A stretch of 64,000 bases of DNA from Sphaerisporangium flaviroseum (lineage in GTDB: Bacteria; Actinomycetota; Actinomycetes; Streptosporangiales; Streptosporangiaceae). The notes below the pieces were generated by a model, which did not search any database, was not told the origin of the DNA, and was given only the letters and a program-made list of their open reading frames with translations. The number at the start of each line of letters is the position of its first letter. Position 1 is the first letter of the stretch. The position numbers were made by a program, and so were the translations under genes. Positions 33,642-41,989 of this stretch are shown one piece after another. Location: NCBI RefSeq assembly GCF_039537005.1, contig NZ_BAAAZR010000027.1, positions 1-64,000 on the forward strand. Reading direction: 5' to 3'.

Positions 33642-34808
33642 TCAGGGCGAGGTGGTCCCACCGGGTAGAGGCTTGAATTCCGGCATGTCGAGCGGCCCCG
33701 GCTTGGCAGCCCAGGGCACCGCGACCCGCACCGAAGTGTTGCCGGGAAATCCGACGACGTACCCTTTCGCCAGCGGGGGCAGCTCTTTCCAGTAAGCACG
33801 CCAGGCATCACGGACGAGTCCGCTTGCGGCCTTGCTCTCCCCCACGCCGACATAGACCACGTTCAGGCCGCCGGCCATGAGGCCCGTCACCGCCATCTCC
33901 CTGCTGGTCACCGACCACGACTTCTTCTCCACCCGGTCATTCCAGAGAGTGGCACCACTGCTGGCGATCATGCCCTGGGTGAAGTTACGAATCCATGGCC
34001 TCATCGCGGCGAGCACCGAGATATTGCCGGTGCCGCCGATGACGCCGGCGACGACGGCCGCATTGGAGCCCTCGGCGATCGAGAGAAGAGACCTTTCAAA
34101 GGGGCTTCGTCCGACGAAGGGGTTGGCCACGGCATTGATCGCGAAGTTGCCCCCCAGCCCCCACCGATAGATCCGCCAGTACCCGCTCCACGACTGCTGT
34201 GCCATGCTCAGGAAGCTTGTCTCACCCGAGGCTTTCATGCCCAGGCCACGAACCACACCTGATCGGCCAACGGCTATCGTGCCCCTTCTCACCACGGCAC
34301 CGAGTGAGTGGAGGATCAGCCGGAACCTGCCGAGCACTTGTGCGGAGACGACGGCGACCTCGGTCGTCGTCTTGGCCGACCTGGCCCACGCAGCCATGGA
34401 ACCGAGGCCGGCGGTGGCCGCCGACGTGGCCACCGCCACCATCACGGCGATGACCAGACTCTCGATCAACCTTTTCAGGGCCTCCTGCGTCTTGGCCGAC
34501 ACATCGGCGGCGCTGTCGAGGACCACGGCCGCCGCGCCGAGTTGGACGATGGCCTCCTCCCGGTAGCCGGGGTGGAGCCATCTCCCCCAGGTCTCCTTGA
34601 AGGTGGCCGCGTCATCTCCCTCCCAGGTTTCGGTCAGCGTCACCACTTTCACGAGTTCTTCGTGTGCGTGCGAAACCGCCGTCTGGAGTTGCCGGCAGGC
34701 CTCGGCCATGGATCTCAGCTGACGTATGTCTTCGTCATTGCCGATGCGGCGTAATGCGTTACCGAGGAGGCGGATGAGGTCTACAGGAGGGTCATACCAC
34801 TCGGCCAT
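33642..34808 (-). CDS. WXG100-like type VII secretion-associated protein
   Basis: 388 residues. The first 110 residues form a helical hairpin with TWEGDDAATF, a WXG-type turn, followed by hydrophobic helices (ESLVIAVMVAVATSAATAGLG) and a long Ala/Gly/Ser-rich region; the tail PLDMPEFKPLPGG is short and polar. It may be a type VII substrate with a C-terminal payload, but no toxin motif is recognisable. The EspC-like gene lies 64 bp upstream on the same strand. SD AAGGGAAG before the ATG. Confidence 0.7.
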   Translation of the reverse strand: MAEWYDPPVDLIRLLGNALRRIGNDEDIRQLRSMAEACRQLQTAVSHAHEELVKVVTLTETWEGDDAATFKETWGRWLHPGYREEAIVQLGAAAVVLDSAADVSAKTQEALKRLIESLVIAVMVAVATSAATAGLGSMAAWARSAKTTTEVAVVSAQVLGRFRLILHSLGAVVRRGTIAVGRSGVVRGLGMKASGETSFLSMAQQSWSGYWRIYRWGLGGNFAINAVANPFVGRSPFERSLLSIAEGSNAAVVAGVIGGTGNISVLAAMRPWIRNFTQGMIASSGATLWNDRVEKKSWSVTSREMAVTGLMAGGLNVVYVGVGESKAASGLVRDAWRAYWKELPPLAKGYVVGFPGNTSVRVAVPWAAKPGPLDMPEFKPLPGGTTSP

Positions 34809-34872
34809 TCCACTTCCCTTGCACGACGGCCGCCAGTGCCGGAGGGGCCCGAGAGCAGCGCTGTCCTGTCCG

Positions 34873-35214
34873 TCAACGGGGTACGGGGTGCCCGTTCCCC
34901 TTCAGGTCAATGGGAAGCTTAGTGATCTCCGCTCGCGTATGCTTCTCCACCGCCTCCAGCCGCCGCGAAGCGGCCAGAAGCGCCTCGCCGGAGGTGCCGA
35001 GCTTCTGGCGCAGGTCGGTGACGTAGTCGTTGATCTCGGTGTAGAAGTCGAGATAATGCTCCCCGAGATGCTCGGAAGCGCCTTCCACCAGGCCGAAGCA
35101 ACGAGCGGTGGGAGCCGCGTCCATCTTGAAGGCCGTGGCGGGAGACTCGAGCAGGCGCCCGACCTCATGACAGGTCGTACCGGCGTGCCGCAGGTCTTCC
35201 GTACGGGCCACCAT
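34873..35214 (-). CDS. EspC-like type VII secretion partner protein
   Basis: 113 residues, almost entirely two amphipathic helices (LRHAGTTCHEVGRLLES, EHYLDFYTEINDYVTDLRQKL), as in ESX/EspC small secretion factors. Probably pairs with the WXG-like protein downstream. The ATG at 35214 was preferred because the longer reading upstream is not helical; the ribosome binding site is weak, so the start is moderately certain. Confidence 0.65.
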   Translation of the reverse strand: MVARTEDLRHAGTTCHEVGRLLESPATAFKMDAAPTARCFGLVEGASEHLGEHYLDFYTEINDYVTDLRQKLGTSGEALLAASRRLEAVEKHTRAEITKLPIDLKGNGHPVPR

Positions 35215-35436
35215 TCGATTACCCAAGACACAGCTCCAGAGTCCAAGTGGGACATCGCTTCTGACGATGATCGGCCACGCGTACCATGATCCCATGTCGG
35301 GCGACCCGGTCGCTGTGCATCCACGGCAACAAATGCATGCCGACCATCTTCACCGGCACCCGCTGCGTCCTCATCTGACGGCCCGGCCGGGGCCGCGGCG
35401 CCGGACGTCAGGTTCCGGTGGTGGAGGCGGCCACAT

Positions 35437-35451
35437 GTGAACGTTTCATCG
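35437..35451. promoter_or_regulatory. LacI-type operator shared with GH51 promoter
   Basis: GTGAACGTTTCATCG. The exact reverse complement occurs at 47369-47383 upstream of the GH51 gene. The core TGAACGTTTCA has the CG-centred TTCA arms of LacI-family operators. It lies 112 bp upstream of the pectate lyase -35 box. Confidence 0.6.
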
Positions 35452-35562
35452 TATTCGCATACGTGACCCGCGATCCGCTGCTCGAACGGGCCGTCCGGGC
35501 AGGTCGGCACCGATGAGGACGTTCTCTGGCGTCTTCGTGTTCCCCTCTCTCCACCTCTCCCG

Positions 35563-35591
35563 TTGACAGCCGTCATGGCGGTTCTTACCTT
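35563..35591 (+). promoter_or_regulatory. Sigma-70-type promoter of pectate lyase
   Basis: TTGACA, 17-bp spacer, TACCTT. Immediately followed by a palindromic operator. Confidence 0.65.
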
Positions 35592-35606
35592 CATCTTGTT
35601 CGCCCA

Positions 35607-35623
35607 CATGTATGCCATACATG
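35607..35623 (+). promoter_or_regulatory. Palindromic operator at the pectate lyase start site
   Basis: CATGTATGCCATACATG is a perfect 17-bp palindrome with one central base, 15 bp past the -10 box, where a bound repressor would block transcription. A further ATACATGTAT palindrome overlaps its right arm. The regulator family is not known from the sequence; GntR- or LacI-type are possible. Confidence 0.6.
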
Positions 35624-35683
35624 TATGTGAACAGGATGAAAGCCGCTCTGCCGCAGGCCGGACCCAACGGAACAAGGAGAAAG

Positions 35684-35701
35684 ATGGTGACCCTCATATG
35701 A
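35684..35701 (+). promoter_or_regulatory. Five-codon leader ORF overlapping the lyase start
   Basis: AAGGAG is followed four bases later by ATG GTG ACC CTC ATA TGA. The stop overlaps the pectate lyase ATG as ATGA. The lyase ATG itself has no ribosome site at proper distance, so ribosomes may reach it by coupling from this mini-ORF. Confidence 0.45.
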
Positions 35702-36960
35702 GGACGAAGCGGACGGGCAGGATGCTCGTCCTGACGGTGACGGCGAGCGCCGCGCTCGTGGCGGCCGGCGTCGCCGGAGTGGGCACGGCCGCCGCGGCGG
35801 CTCCCACCTCCGGCTCTTACACACTGGTCAACGCGGGCAGCAGCCTGTGCCTGAACGCGCCGGGCAGCTCCAGCGGCACCCAGCTCGTCCAGGCCTCCTG
35901 CAACGGGAGCGCGAACCAGATTTGGACGGTCACCTCGGTGAGCGGCGGCGTCACGCTCAAGGCCGGCGCCACCGGCATGTGCGCCGGCGTGCGGGACGCG
36001 AGCACCTCCGCGGGTAAGGCCGTGCAGCTGGAGAACTGTTCCGGCGCCTCGTCCCAGACGTGGAGTCTCACCGCGTCCGGGTCGAACTACCGGGTGGTCA
36101 ACGCCAACGGCGGCAAGTGCCTGAACGTCAAGGACAGTTCCACCTCCTCGGGCGCGCTCGTCCAGCAGAACTCCTGCGACTCGGTGACCAGCAAGCAGTG
36201 GACGTTCGCCCCGGCCGGGTCCACCCCGACCCCCACCGGGAACCCGAACCCCACGCCCACGCCGACGCCGACCGGCGGCGGTGGCGGTGGCATCCCGTCC
36301 TTCCCCTCGCCCAGCGGTTCGGTGAAGGTCGACGCGACCATCCAGGTGTCGGGGACCTTCGACGGCGGGATGAGGCGCTACTACGGCATCGGTGACGGCG
36401 GCCAGAGCGAGAGCCAGGACCCGATGTTCGAGCTGGCACCGGGTGCGACGATCAAGAACGTCATCATCGGCGCGCCGGCCGGCGACGGCGTCCACTGCGA
36501 GGGCAACTGCACGATCCAGAACGTGTGGTGGGAGGACGTCGGCGAGGACGCCGCGACCTTCCTGGGCGGCACGAACTACTACGTCACCGGCGGCGGAGCG
36601 AAGTCGGCGTCGGACAAGGTGTTCCAGCACAACGGGCCGGGCACCGTCCACATCAGCAACTTCTTCGTGAGCAACGCAGGCAAGCTCTACCGCGCCTGCG
36701 GCAACTGCTCCAGCTCCTACCAGCGCCACGTGGTGATGAACGGCATCGTCGCGCAGAGCACGAAGGTCCTGGTGGGCATCAACACGAACTGGGGCGACAC
36801 CGCGAGGTTCAGCAACATCACCGTCTACGGGAGCAGCAGCAGTACCACCATCTGTGAGAAGTACCGGGGCGTTCCCAAGGGCAGTGAGCCGGAGAAGATC
36901 GGCAGCGGCGCCGACGGCACGAACTGCCTCTACTCCTCCTCCGACATCACCTACAGATAA
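35698..36960 (+). CDS. Secreted PL3 pectate lyase with N-terminal CBM13
   Basis: 420 residues. Signal peptide (about 1-38, ending AAAAAP), a ricin-B-type CBM13 lectin domain (about 40-170, with QxW repeats NQIWTVTS, SQTWSLTA, SKQWTFAP), a Thr/Pro/Gly linker, and a family-3 pectate lyase domain (about 210-420; GAPAGDGVHCEGNCTIQNVW, EDVGEDAATF, FQHNGPGTVHISNFF). It cleaves polygalacturonate outside the cell by beta-elimination. It opens the plant cell-wall locus; twin hairpins follow. The start is set by the ATGA overlap with a leader ORF. Confidence 0.92.
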   Translation: MRTKRTGRMLVLTVTASAALVAAGVAGVGTAAAAAPTSGSYTLVNAGSSLCLNAPGSSSGTQLVQASCNGSANQIWTVTSVSGGVTLKAGATGMCAGVRDASTSAGKAVQLENCSGASSQTWSLTASGSNYRVVNANGGKCLNVKDSSTSSGALVQQNSCDSVTSKQWTFAPAGSTPTPTGNPNPTPTPTPTGGGGGGIPSFPSPSGSVKVDATIQVSGTFDGGMRRYYGIGDGGQSESQDPMFELAPGATIKNVIIGAPAGDGVHCEGNCTIQNVWWEDVGEDAATFLGGTNYYVTGGGAKSASDKVFQHNGPGTVHISNFFVSNAGKLYRACGNCSSSYQRHVVMNGIVAQSTKVLVGINTNWGDTARFSNITVYGSSSSTTICEKYRGVPKGSEPEKIGSGADGTNCLYSSSDITYR

Positions 36961-36970
36961 CCCGATACCA

Positions 36971-37001
36971 CCCGCAGGCAGGTGCCCCCCCTGCCTGCGG
37001 G
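36971..37001 (+). terminator. Terminator 1 after pectate lyase
   Basis: CCCGCAGGCAGG and CCTGCCTGCGGG: perfect 12-bp stem, 7-nt loop, 10 bp after the stop. Confidence 0.8.
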
Positions 37002-37010
37002 CAGCCCGGC

Positions 37011-37044
37011 CGGAGCCGCGCAAGTGACCACTTGCGCGGCTCCG
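37011..37044 (+). terminator. Terminator 2 after pectate lyase
   Basis: CGGAGCCGCGCAAGTG, 2-nt centre, CACTTGCGCGGCTCCG: perfect 16-bp arms. A second hairpin right behind the first makes a strong tandem stop. Confidence 0.75.
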
Positions 37045-37214
37045 CCACATCTCGGCCCGCCCGCGAAGGGGACAGGGCGCGTCCCCTGATGACCGGATCT
37101 TCAGAAACCCTTTTCGCAACAGACGTGATCATTGCCTCCATGCATTCGGGACAGCATCCATAGAAAGTGCCCAGTACTCCGCCTCGGAAGCTCGCATCGA
37201 AGTGATCAGGACTA

Positions 37215-37258
37215 TTGACAGTCCCTGATGTTGCGCCTACGTTTCAGAAAACGTTTTA
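37215..37258 (+). promoter_or_regulatory. lacI-gene promoter with overlapping operator
   Basis: TTGACA (37215), 17-bp spacer, TACGTT (37238), then GAAAACGTTTTA (37247-37258), a CG-centred palindrome typical of LacI-family regulators. Position suggests autoregulation. Confidence 0.6.
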
Positions 37259-37300
37259 TGGGCGTTTCGGTGCGTCGCCAGGGCGACAGAGGAGACGATC

Positions 37301-38356
37301 ATGGAAGGCGGGATGCCCCGGCGCGGCGGCACGGCATTCGACCAGGCGGGCAACATGCGGGCCAGGTCGGCCGCACTGCGCGACGTCGCGGCGCTGGCCG
37401 GGGTGTCGACCATGACGGTGTCGCGCACGCTCAACGAACCGGAACGGGTGCGCCCGGACACGCGGGCGCGGGTCCTGGCGGCGGTGGAGAGGCTCGATTA
37501 CCGGCCCAACCAGGCCGCCCGCCAACTGGTCACCGGCCGATCGGGCGTGCTGGGGGTGGTCGGCGTCGACACCGACCTGTACGGCCCGGCCGCCACGCTG
37601 TACGCGATCGAGCGGGCCGCCAGGAGGTCCGGCTACGCCGTCGACGTCGCCGGCCTCGGCTCGTCCGACCCCGGTTCGATCGCCGAGGGAGTGCGCCGGC
37701 TGCGCACCCAGCAGGTGGACGGCCTCATCGTCGTGGTGCCGCACCAGGCGGCCGCCGACGGCGTGCGCGACCTGCACCCCGGCCTCCCCTTGGTGGCGGT
37801 CGACGCGGGATGGGGCATGCCCGTGCCGGTCGTCATGGCGGACCAGACCGGCGGTGCGGCCAGGGCCACCGGTCACCTGCTGGGTCTGGGCCACGAGACG
37901 GTGTGGCACATCTCGGGCCCGGTCGACTGGATGGCCGCGCAGGGCCGCATCCAGGGGTGGCGCTCGGCCCTGCAGGCCGGCGGCCGGCTCGTGCCCGAGG
38001 TCCTGTCGGGTGACTGGAGCCCGCAGTCGGGCTACCGGCTGGGCCGGCACCTGGCCGGCGACCCGCACATCACGGCGATCTTCGTGGCGAACGACCAGAT
38101 GGCCGTGGGGGTGCTCCGCTCGCTGCACGAGGCGGGGCGGCGCGTTCCCGAAGACGTGAGCGTGGTCGGCTTCGACGACATCCCCGAGGCCGGTTACCTG
38201 TGGCCGTCCCTGACCACGGTCCGCCAGAACTTCCGCGACCTCGGCGGTGAGGCGTTCCGCCTGCTGCTCCAGCGCATGAAGGGAGGCACGGAGGAGAGCC
38301 TCAAGATCATTAGTACGGAGCTGGTCGTCAGAAGAAGCACCGGGCGAGCGCCCTGA
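37301..38356 (+). CDS. LacI-family transcriptional regulator of the arabinan/pectin locus
   Basis: 351 residues. An N-terminal helix-turn-helix (LRDVAALAGVSTMTVSRTLN) with hinge helix (YRPNQAARQL), then a periplasmic-binding-protein-type sugar sensor domain (GVVGVDTDLYGP, FVANDQMAVGVLRSLHEAG, VSVVGFDDIPEAGYLWPSLTTV). It carries about 25 extra residues before the HTH. The ATG was chosen for GAGGAGA six bases upstream. Placed between the lyase and the GH127/ABC operon, with LacI-type palindromes in its own and neighbouring promoters, it probably represses them until an arabino- or galacturono-oligosaccharide binds. Confidence 0.92.
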   Translation: MEGGMPRRGGTAFDQAGNMRARSAALRDVAALAGVSTMTVSRTLNEPERVRPDTRARVLAAVERLDYRPNQAARQLVTGRSGVLGVVGVDTDLYGPAATLYAIERAARRSGYAVDVAGLGSSDPGSIAEGVRRLRTQQVDGLIVVVPHQAAADGVRDLHPGLPLVAVDAGWGMPVPVVMADQTGGAARATGHLLGLGHETVWHISGPVDWMAAQGRIQGWRSALQAGGRLVPEVLSGDWSPQSGYRLGRHLAGDPHITAIFVANDQMAVGVLRSLHEAGRRVPEDVSVVGFDDIPEAGYLWPSLTTVRQNFRDLGGEAFRLLLQRMKGGTEESLKIISTELVVRRSTGRAP

Positions 38357-38404
38357 GGACCGGTCCCGCGACACATCAAAGAAGGAATGCCGCGTTCCAT
38401 TTGA

Positions 38405-38418
38405 TGTTATCGGTAACA
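38405..38418 (+). promoter_or_regulatory. LacI-type operator O1, arabinose operon
   Basis: TGTTATCGGTAACA, a 14-bp CG-centred palindrome with one mismatched pair, matching TGTTANCGNTAACA like the copy at 38590. Confidence 0.65.
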
Positions 38419-38496
38419 TATTTGTTAGCCGGAAATCTCCGTGTCCATTTACCGTTCACGCAGCTCACAGCGCATTGACAATCGAGTCTTGACAGG

Positions 38497-38511
38497 TTCC
38501 ATGTTATGGAA
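38497..38511 (+). promoter_or_regulatory. TTCCAT-GTT-ATGGAA palindrome
   Basis: Perfect 6-bp arms around GTT, between the two LacI-type operators and just after TTGACA elements (38475, 38489). It may be a second regulator's site. Confidence 0.4.
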
Positions 38512-38589
38512 AAGACTCGGTGAAGCCGCAGGCGATACACGCGGCGGCTCCTTCGTAAGAAAGAAGTCCAGCCGCATATGCGAATCGAT

Positions 38590-38603
38590 TGTTAACGCTA
38601 ACA
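38590..38603 (+). promoter_or_regulatory. LacI-type operator O2, arabinose operon
   Basis: TGTTAACGCTAACA, differing from O1 at two inner positions; 106 bp upstream of the first structural gene. Two sites 185 bp apart could allow DNA looping. Confidence 0.7.
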
Positions 38604-38708
38604 CAAATGTAGCTGTGATAATCCCGGTCACCCTTTGGGAGCGCCCCGCTCCACCGGCCCGTTCCCGTCGCACTCGAGGTGCGGCACGACGAATCACGGA
38701 GGTTCCCG

Positions 38709-39977
38709 ATGAGACGATGGTGGGCGGCGGCCGTCCCCACGTTGGTTCTCGGCCTGCTGCTGTCTCCCGCCGGCGTGATGCCGGCGACCGCGGCGGATCC
38801 GAACCTGGCGCCCGCGGCGACCGCCTCGGCGTCCTACACCTCCCCCTGGGAGGCCGTCGCCGCGATCAACGACGGCATCGACCCGCCGTCGTCCAACGAC
38901 ACCGTCAACCGGCGCTGGGGCACCTGGCCCAACACCGGTGAGCAGTGGGCCCTGCTCACCTGGCCGACCGGCCGGGCGCTCACCTCGGCAGACGTGTACT
39001 TCTTCGACGACAACGGCGGCGTGCGGGTCCCCACCTCGTGGAAGCTCCAGTCGTGGGACGGCAGTTCCTACGTCGACCTGGCGGGCGCGAGCGCGTACGG
39101 CAGGGCGCTCAACGGGTACAACCACGTCACCTTCACCCCCGTCACCACCACCCGCCTCCGTGTGCTCATGCAGGGCACCAGCTCGGTGGGGCTGCTGGAG
39201 GTCAAGGCCAACGGAACCACCCCCGGCGGCGGCTCGACCGGGTGGAACCCGCCCGCGAACCTGGTCACCCCGCTCAACCAGGTGTGGCAGCACTACGTGG
39301 ACACCTACCCCCGGCTGAACACCTTCAGGAACTACGGGTGGGACCAGGTCATGGCCAACGGCGGCAGCCTCAACTACTGCGTGCGCTGGGAGTCCAGCGC
39401 ACCCGTCTCCGCCACGCTGCGCGACCAGATCCACGCCGCCCTGGCCCGGCAGGTGAAGAAGTGGACCGACCTGATGGTGGGCCACAACGGCTGGCCCTAC
39501 ACCAACGTCCCCGTCAAGGTCGTCGGCTGGGCGGTGCGCGACCGCGCCACGCTGCAGTGGAACGACAATTCCGTGGACATCTACGTGAACAACATCCGCG
39601 AGGGCGCCCCGCAGTGCTCCGAGCCGTGCGGGCGCTTCTTCAACCAGAACGGCCAGTACCCGAACTGCCCGGGCGGGGTCGCCCGCCACTACGACATGTC
39701 GCTGTGGCTCACCGCCGGGATGGGCGGTGGAGCGGGCGGCGACTGGGGGCAGCGCATCGGCAGCGAGTACTTCGTCGGCGCGCTGAACTCCGACAACATC
39801 CACATACTCCTGCATGAGATCGGCCACAGCTTCGGGCTGGACGACTTCTACGACTGGACGCCCACCGGTGTCGGCGGCTTCATCATGAAGGCCGGCAGCG
39901 CCACTCAGATCACCGAGTTCGACGCCTGGATGTTCCGGGACTGGTGGCGCCATCTCAAGAGCCGTTACGGCTACTGA
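38709..39977 (+). CDS. Secreted F5/8C-like domain protein with metzincin motif
   Basis: 422 residues. Signal peptide (about 1-30, ending ATAA), a discoidin/F5/8C-type carbohydrate-binding domain (about 35-165; ASASYTSPWEAVAAINDG, GLLEVKANG), a Gly/Ser linker, and a C-terminal domain with HEIGHSFGLDD, the HExxHxxGxxD zinc signature of metzincins, followed by a Met-containing turn (GGFIMKAGS). It is the first gene of the operon carrying GH127 and a sugar importer, which is odd for a peptidase; it may act on glycoproteins such as arabinogalactan proteins or extensins (inference). GGAGG six bases before the ATG. Confidence 0.82.
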   Translation: MRRWWAAAVPTLVLGLLLSPAGVMPATAADPNLAPAATASASYTSPWEAVAAINDGIDPPSSNDTVNRRWGTWPNTGEQWALLTWPTGRALTSADVYFFDDNGGVRVPTSWKLQSWDGSSYVDLAGASAYGRALNGYNHVTFTPVTTTRLRVLMQGTSSVGLLEVKANGTTPGGGSTGWNPPANLVTPLNQVWQHYVDTYPRLNTFRNYGWDQVMANGGSLNYCVRWESSAPVSATLRDQIHAALARQVKKWTDLMVGHNGWPYTNVPVKVVGWAVRDRATLQWNDNSVDIYVNNIREGAPQCSEPCGRFFNQNGQYPNCPGGVARHYDMSLWLTAGMGGGAGGDWGQRIGSEYFVGALNSDNIHILLHEIGHSFGLDDFYDWTPTGVGGFIMKAGSATQITEFDAWMFRDWWRHLKSRYGY

Positions 39978-40055
39978 CCATCGGACCGGCACCTGGACGC
40001 CGGGCCGCTGCGCGGCGGCCCGGCGTTCCCCCGCCGCCCGGACGGAAGGAGCGCG

Positions 40056-41978
40056 TTGACGACAGGACAGGCCGCCGGCCCTGCGGTCCCCACCCCGGAG
40101 GCCGTGGCGGTGTTACGCCCGCTCGGCGTCGGCGACGTCACGATCACCGGAGGGGTGCTGGGCCGCATGCAGCGGACCAACCGCGAGGCCTCCATGCCCC
40201 TCGGACTGCGGCAGATGGAGGAGGCCGGCAGCCTGCCCAACCTGCGTCTGGCGGCCGGGAAAGGGAGCGGCGCGTTCACCGGCTACCGCTTCCAGGACTC
40301 CGATCTGTACAAGCAACTGGAGGCAGCCGCCTGGGAGCACGCCCGCCAGGCGGACCCGGAAGCGGCGCGCTTCATCGCCGAGGCGGCCGGGGTCCTGGTC
40401 AGGGCGCAGCGCCCCGACGGGTACCTCAACTCCCACTACCAACTCGTCAAGCCGGACCGGATCTACGCCGAACTGGAGTACAGCCACGAGCACTACTGCG
40501 CGGGCCATCTGTTCCAGGCGGCCGTGGCGGCGGCGCGGGCGGGTGCGGACGAGCGACTGCTCGCCGTCGCCATACGGCTGGCCGACCATCTGGTGGAGGT
40601 CTTTTTGCGCGGCGGGCATCCCGGCCTGGACGGGCACGCCGAGGTCGAGACCGCACTGGTCGAGCTGTACCGCCTGACCGGCACCCGGGCCTACCTCGAC
40701 CTCGCCGTCCTGTTCGTTGACGCGCGTGGCCACGGACTGGTCGGCGACGCCGGGATGGGCGTGCACTACTCGCAGGACCACCTGCCCGTGCGGCGTGCCG
40801 GCACCGCCGTCGGCCACGCCGTGCGCCAGCTGTACCTGGACGCCGGCGTCGTGGACGTCTACCTGGAGACCGGCGACAGGTCGCTGCTGGACTGCTCGGT
40901 GCGCCGCTGGGAGGACACCATCGCGACCAAGACCTACATCACCGGCGGGATCGGGTCCCGGCACTCCCACGAGTCGGTAGGCGACGGCTACGAGCTGCCC
41001 TCCGACCGCGCCTACAGCGAGACCTGCGCCTCGATCGCCGCCGTCCACTGGAACTGGCGGCTGCTCCTGTCCACCGGGCACGGCAGGTACGCCGACCTCA
41101 TCGAGCGCATCCTGTACAACGCCTTCGCCGCCGGCACCTCCGCGGACGGCACCCGGTTCTTCTACGTCAACCCGCTCCAGCGCAGGAAGGACCACCTGGA
41201 GGGGAACTACCAGGGCCGCAGACGGGAGTGGTTCGCCTGCGCCTGCTGCCCGCCCAACATCATGCGGCTGGTCTCATCCCTCGGCCACTACATCGCCACC
41301 ACCGGCGCGGACACCCTGTACGTCCACCAGTACGCGCCGGGAACCTTGCGCGCCAGGCTGCCGGGCGGGCGGGTGGCGCTCACCGCGGACACCGGCTACC
41401 CGTGGGCGGGTTCGATCAGGTTCACCGTGGAGGAGAGCGCCGCCGGGCACTGGACGCTCGCCCTGCGCGTCCCCGGCTGGAGCGCCTCCGTGCGGGTCAC
41501 CGTCGCAGGGAAGCGGGCCGAGGCCGCGCCCGACGAGCGGGGTTACCTCCTGCTGCGGCGCGAGTGGCGCGCGGGCGACACCGTCGAGCTACTTGTGGAC
41601 ATGTCCCCGCGCCTGATGCGCCCTCACCACCGCATCGACGCGGTGCGGGGCTGCGCCGCCCTGGAGCGCGGCCCGCTCGTGTACTGCTTCGAGCAGGCCG
41701 ACCAGGCCGGCGACGTCGAGCTGGACGACCTCGCCCTCGTGCCGGGAACCGCGATCCGCGTCCTGCCCGAGGAGGAGCTGAAGGGCGTCGGCCACACGGT
41801 GCGGATCGAGGTCGACGCCGTGGTCCGCTCCCGGCCGGCCACCGCCGCCCTGCCGTACGACGTCGGTTCCGCCACCGAGTCGGCCACCGTCACGCGGGTC
41901 AGGGCCACCGCCATCCCCTACTTCCAGTGGGACAACCGGGACGGGGGCCCGATGCGGGTCTGGATCCCCCTCACATAA
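40056..41978 (+). CDS. GH127 beta-L-arabinofuranosidase
   Basis: 640 residues, no signal peptide, so cytoplasmic. The family's metal/catalytic residues are visible: Glu322 and Cys324 in SETCAS, Cys397 and Cys398 in CACCPPN, corresponding to the Glu/Cys cluster of characterised GH127 enzymes whose nucleophile is a cysteine. It would release beta-linked L-arabinofuranose from imported oligosaccharides such as those of hydroxyproline-rich glycoproteins. TTG start with a strong GGAAGGAG five bases before it. Followed 11 bp later by the binding-protein gene of the importer. Confidence 0.92.
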   Translation: MTTGQAAGPAVPTPEAVAVLRPLGVGDVTITGGVLGRMQRTNREASMPLGLRQMEEAGSLPNLRLAAGKGSGAFTGYRFQDSDLYKQLEAAAWEHARQADPEAARFIAEAAGVLVRAQRPDGYLNSHYQLVKPDRIYAELEYSHEHYCAGHLFQAAVAAARAGADERLLAVAIRLADHLVEVFLRGGHPGLDGHAEVETALVELYRLTGTRAYLDLAVLFVDARGHGLVGDAGMGVHYSQDHLPVRRAGTAVGHAVRQLYLDAGVVDVYLETGDRSLLDCSVRRWEDTIATKTYITGGIGSRHSHESVGDGYELPSDRAYSETCASIAAVHWNWRLLLSTGHGRYADLIERILYNAFAAGTSADGTRFFYVNPLQRRKDHLEGNYQGRRREWFACACCPPNIMRLVSSLGHYIATTGADTLYVHQYAPGTLRARLPGGRVALTADTGYPWAGSIRFTVEESAAGHWTLALRVPGWSASVRVTVAGKRAEAAPDERGYLLLRREWRAGDTVELLVDMSPRLMRPHHRIDAVRGCAALERGPLVYCFEQADQAGDVELDDLALVPGTAIRVLPEEELKGVGHTVRIEVDAVVRSRPATAALPYDVGSATESATVTRVRATAIPYFQWDNRDGGPMRVWIPLT

Positions 41979-41989
41979 GGACATCTCCC

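Noticed and set aside
38634..38647. Possible second CebR box TGGGAGCGCCCCGC
   Set aside because: Only 11 of 14 matches, and the right half is not palindromic; in GC-rich DNA this is likely chance.
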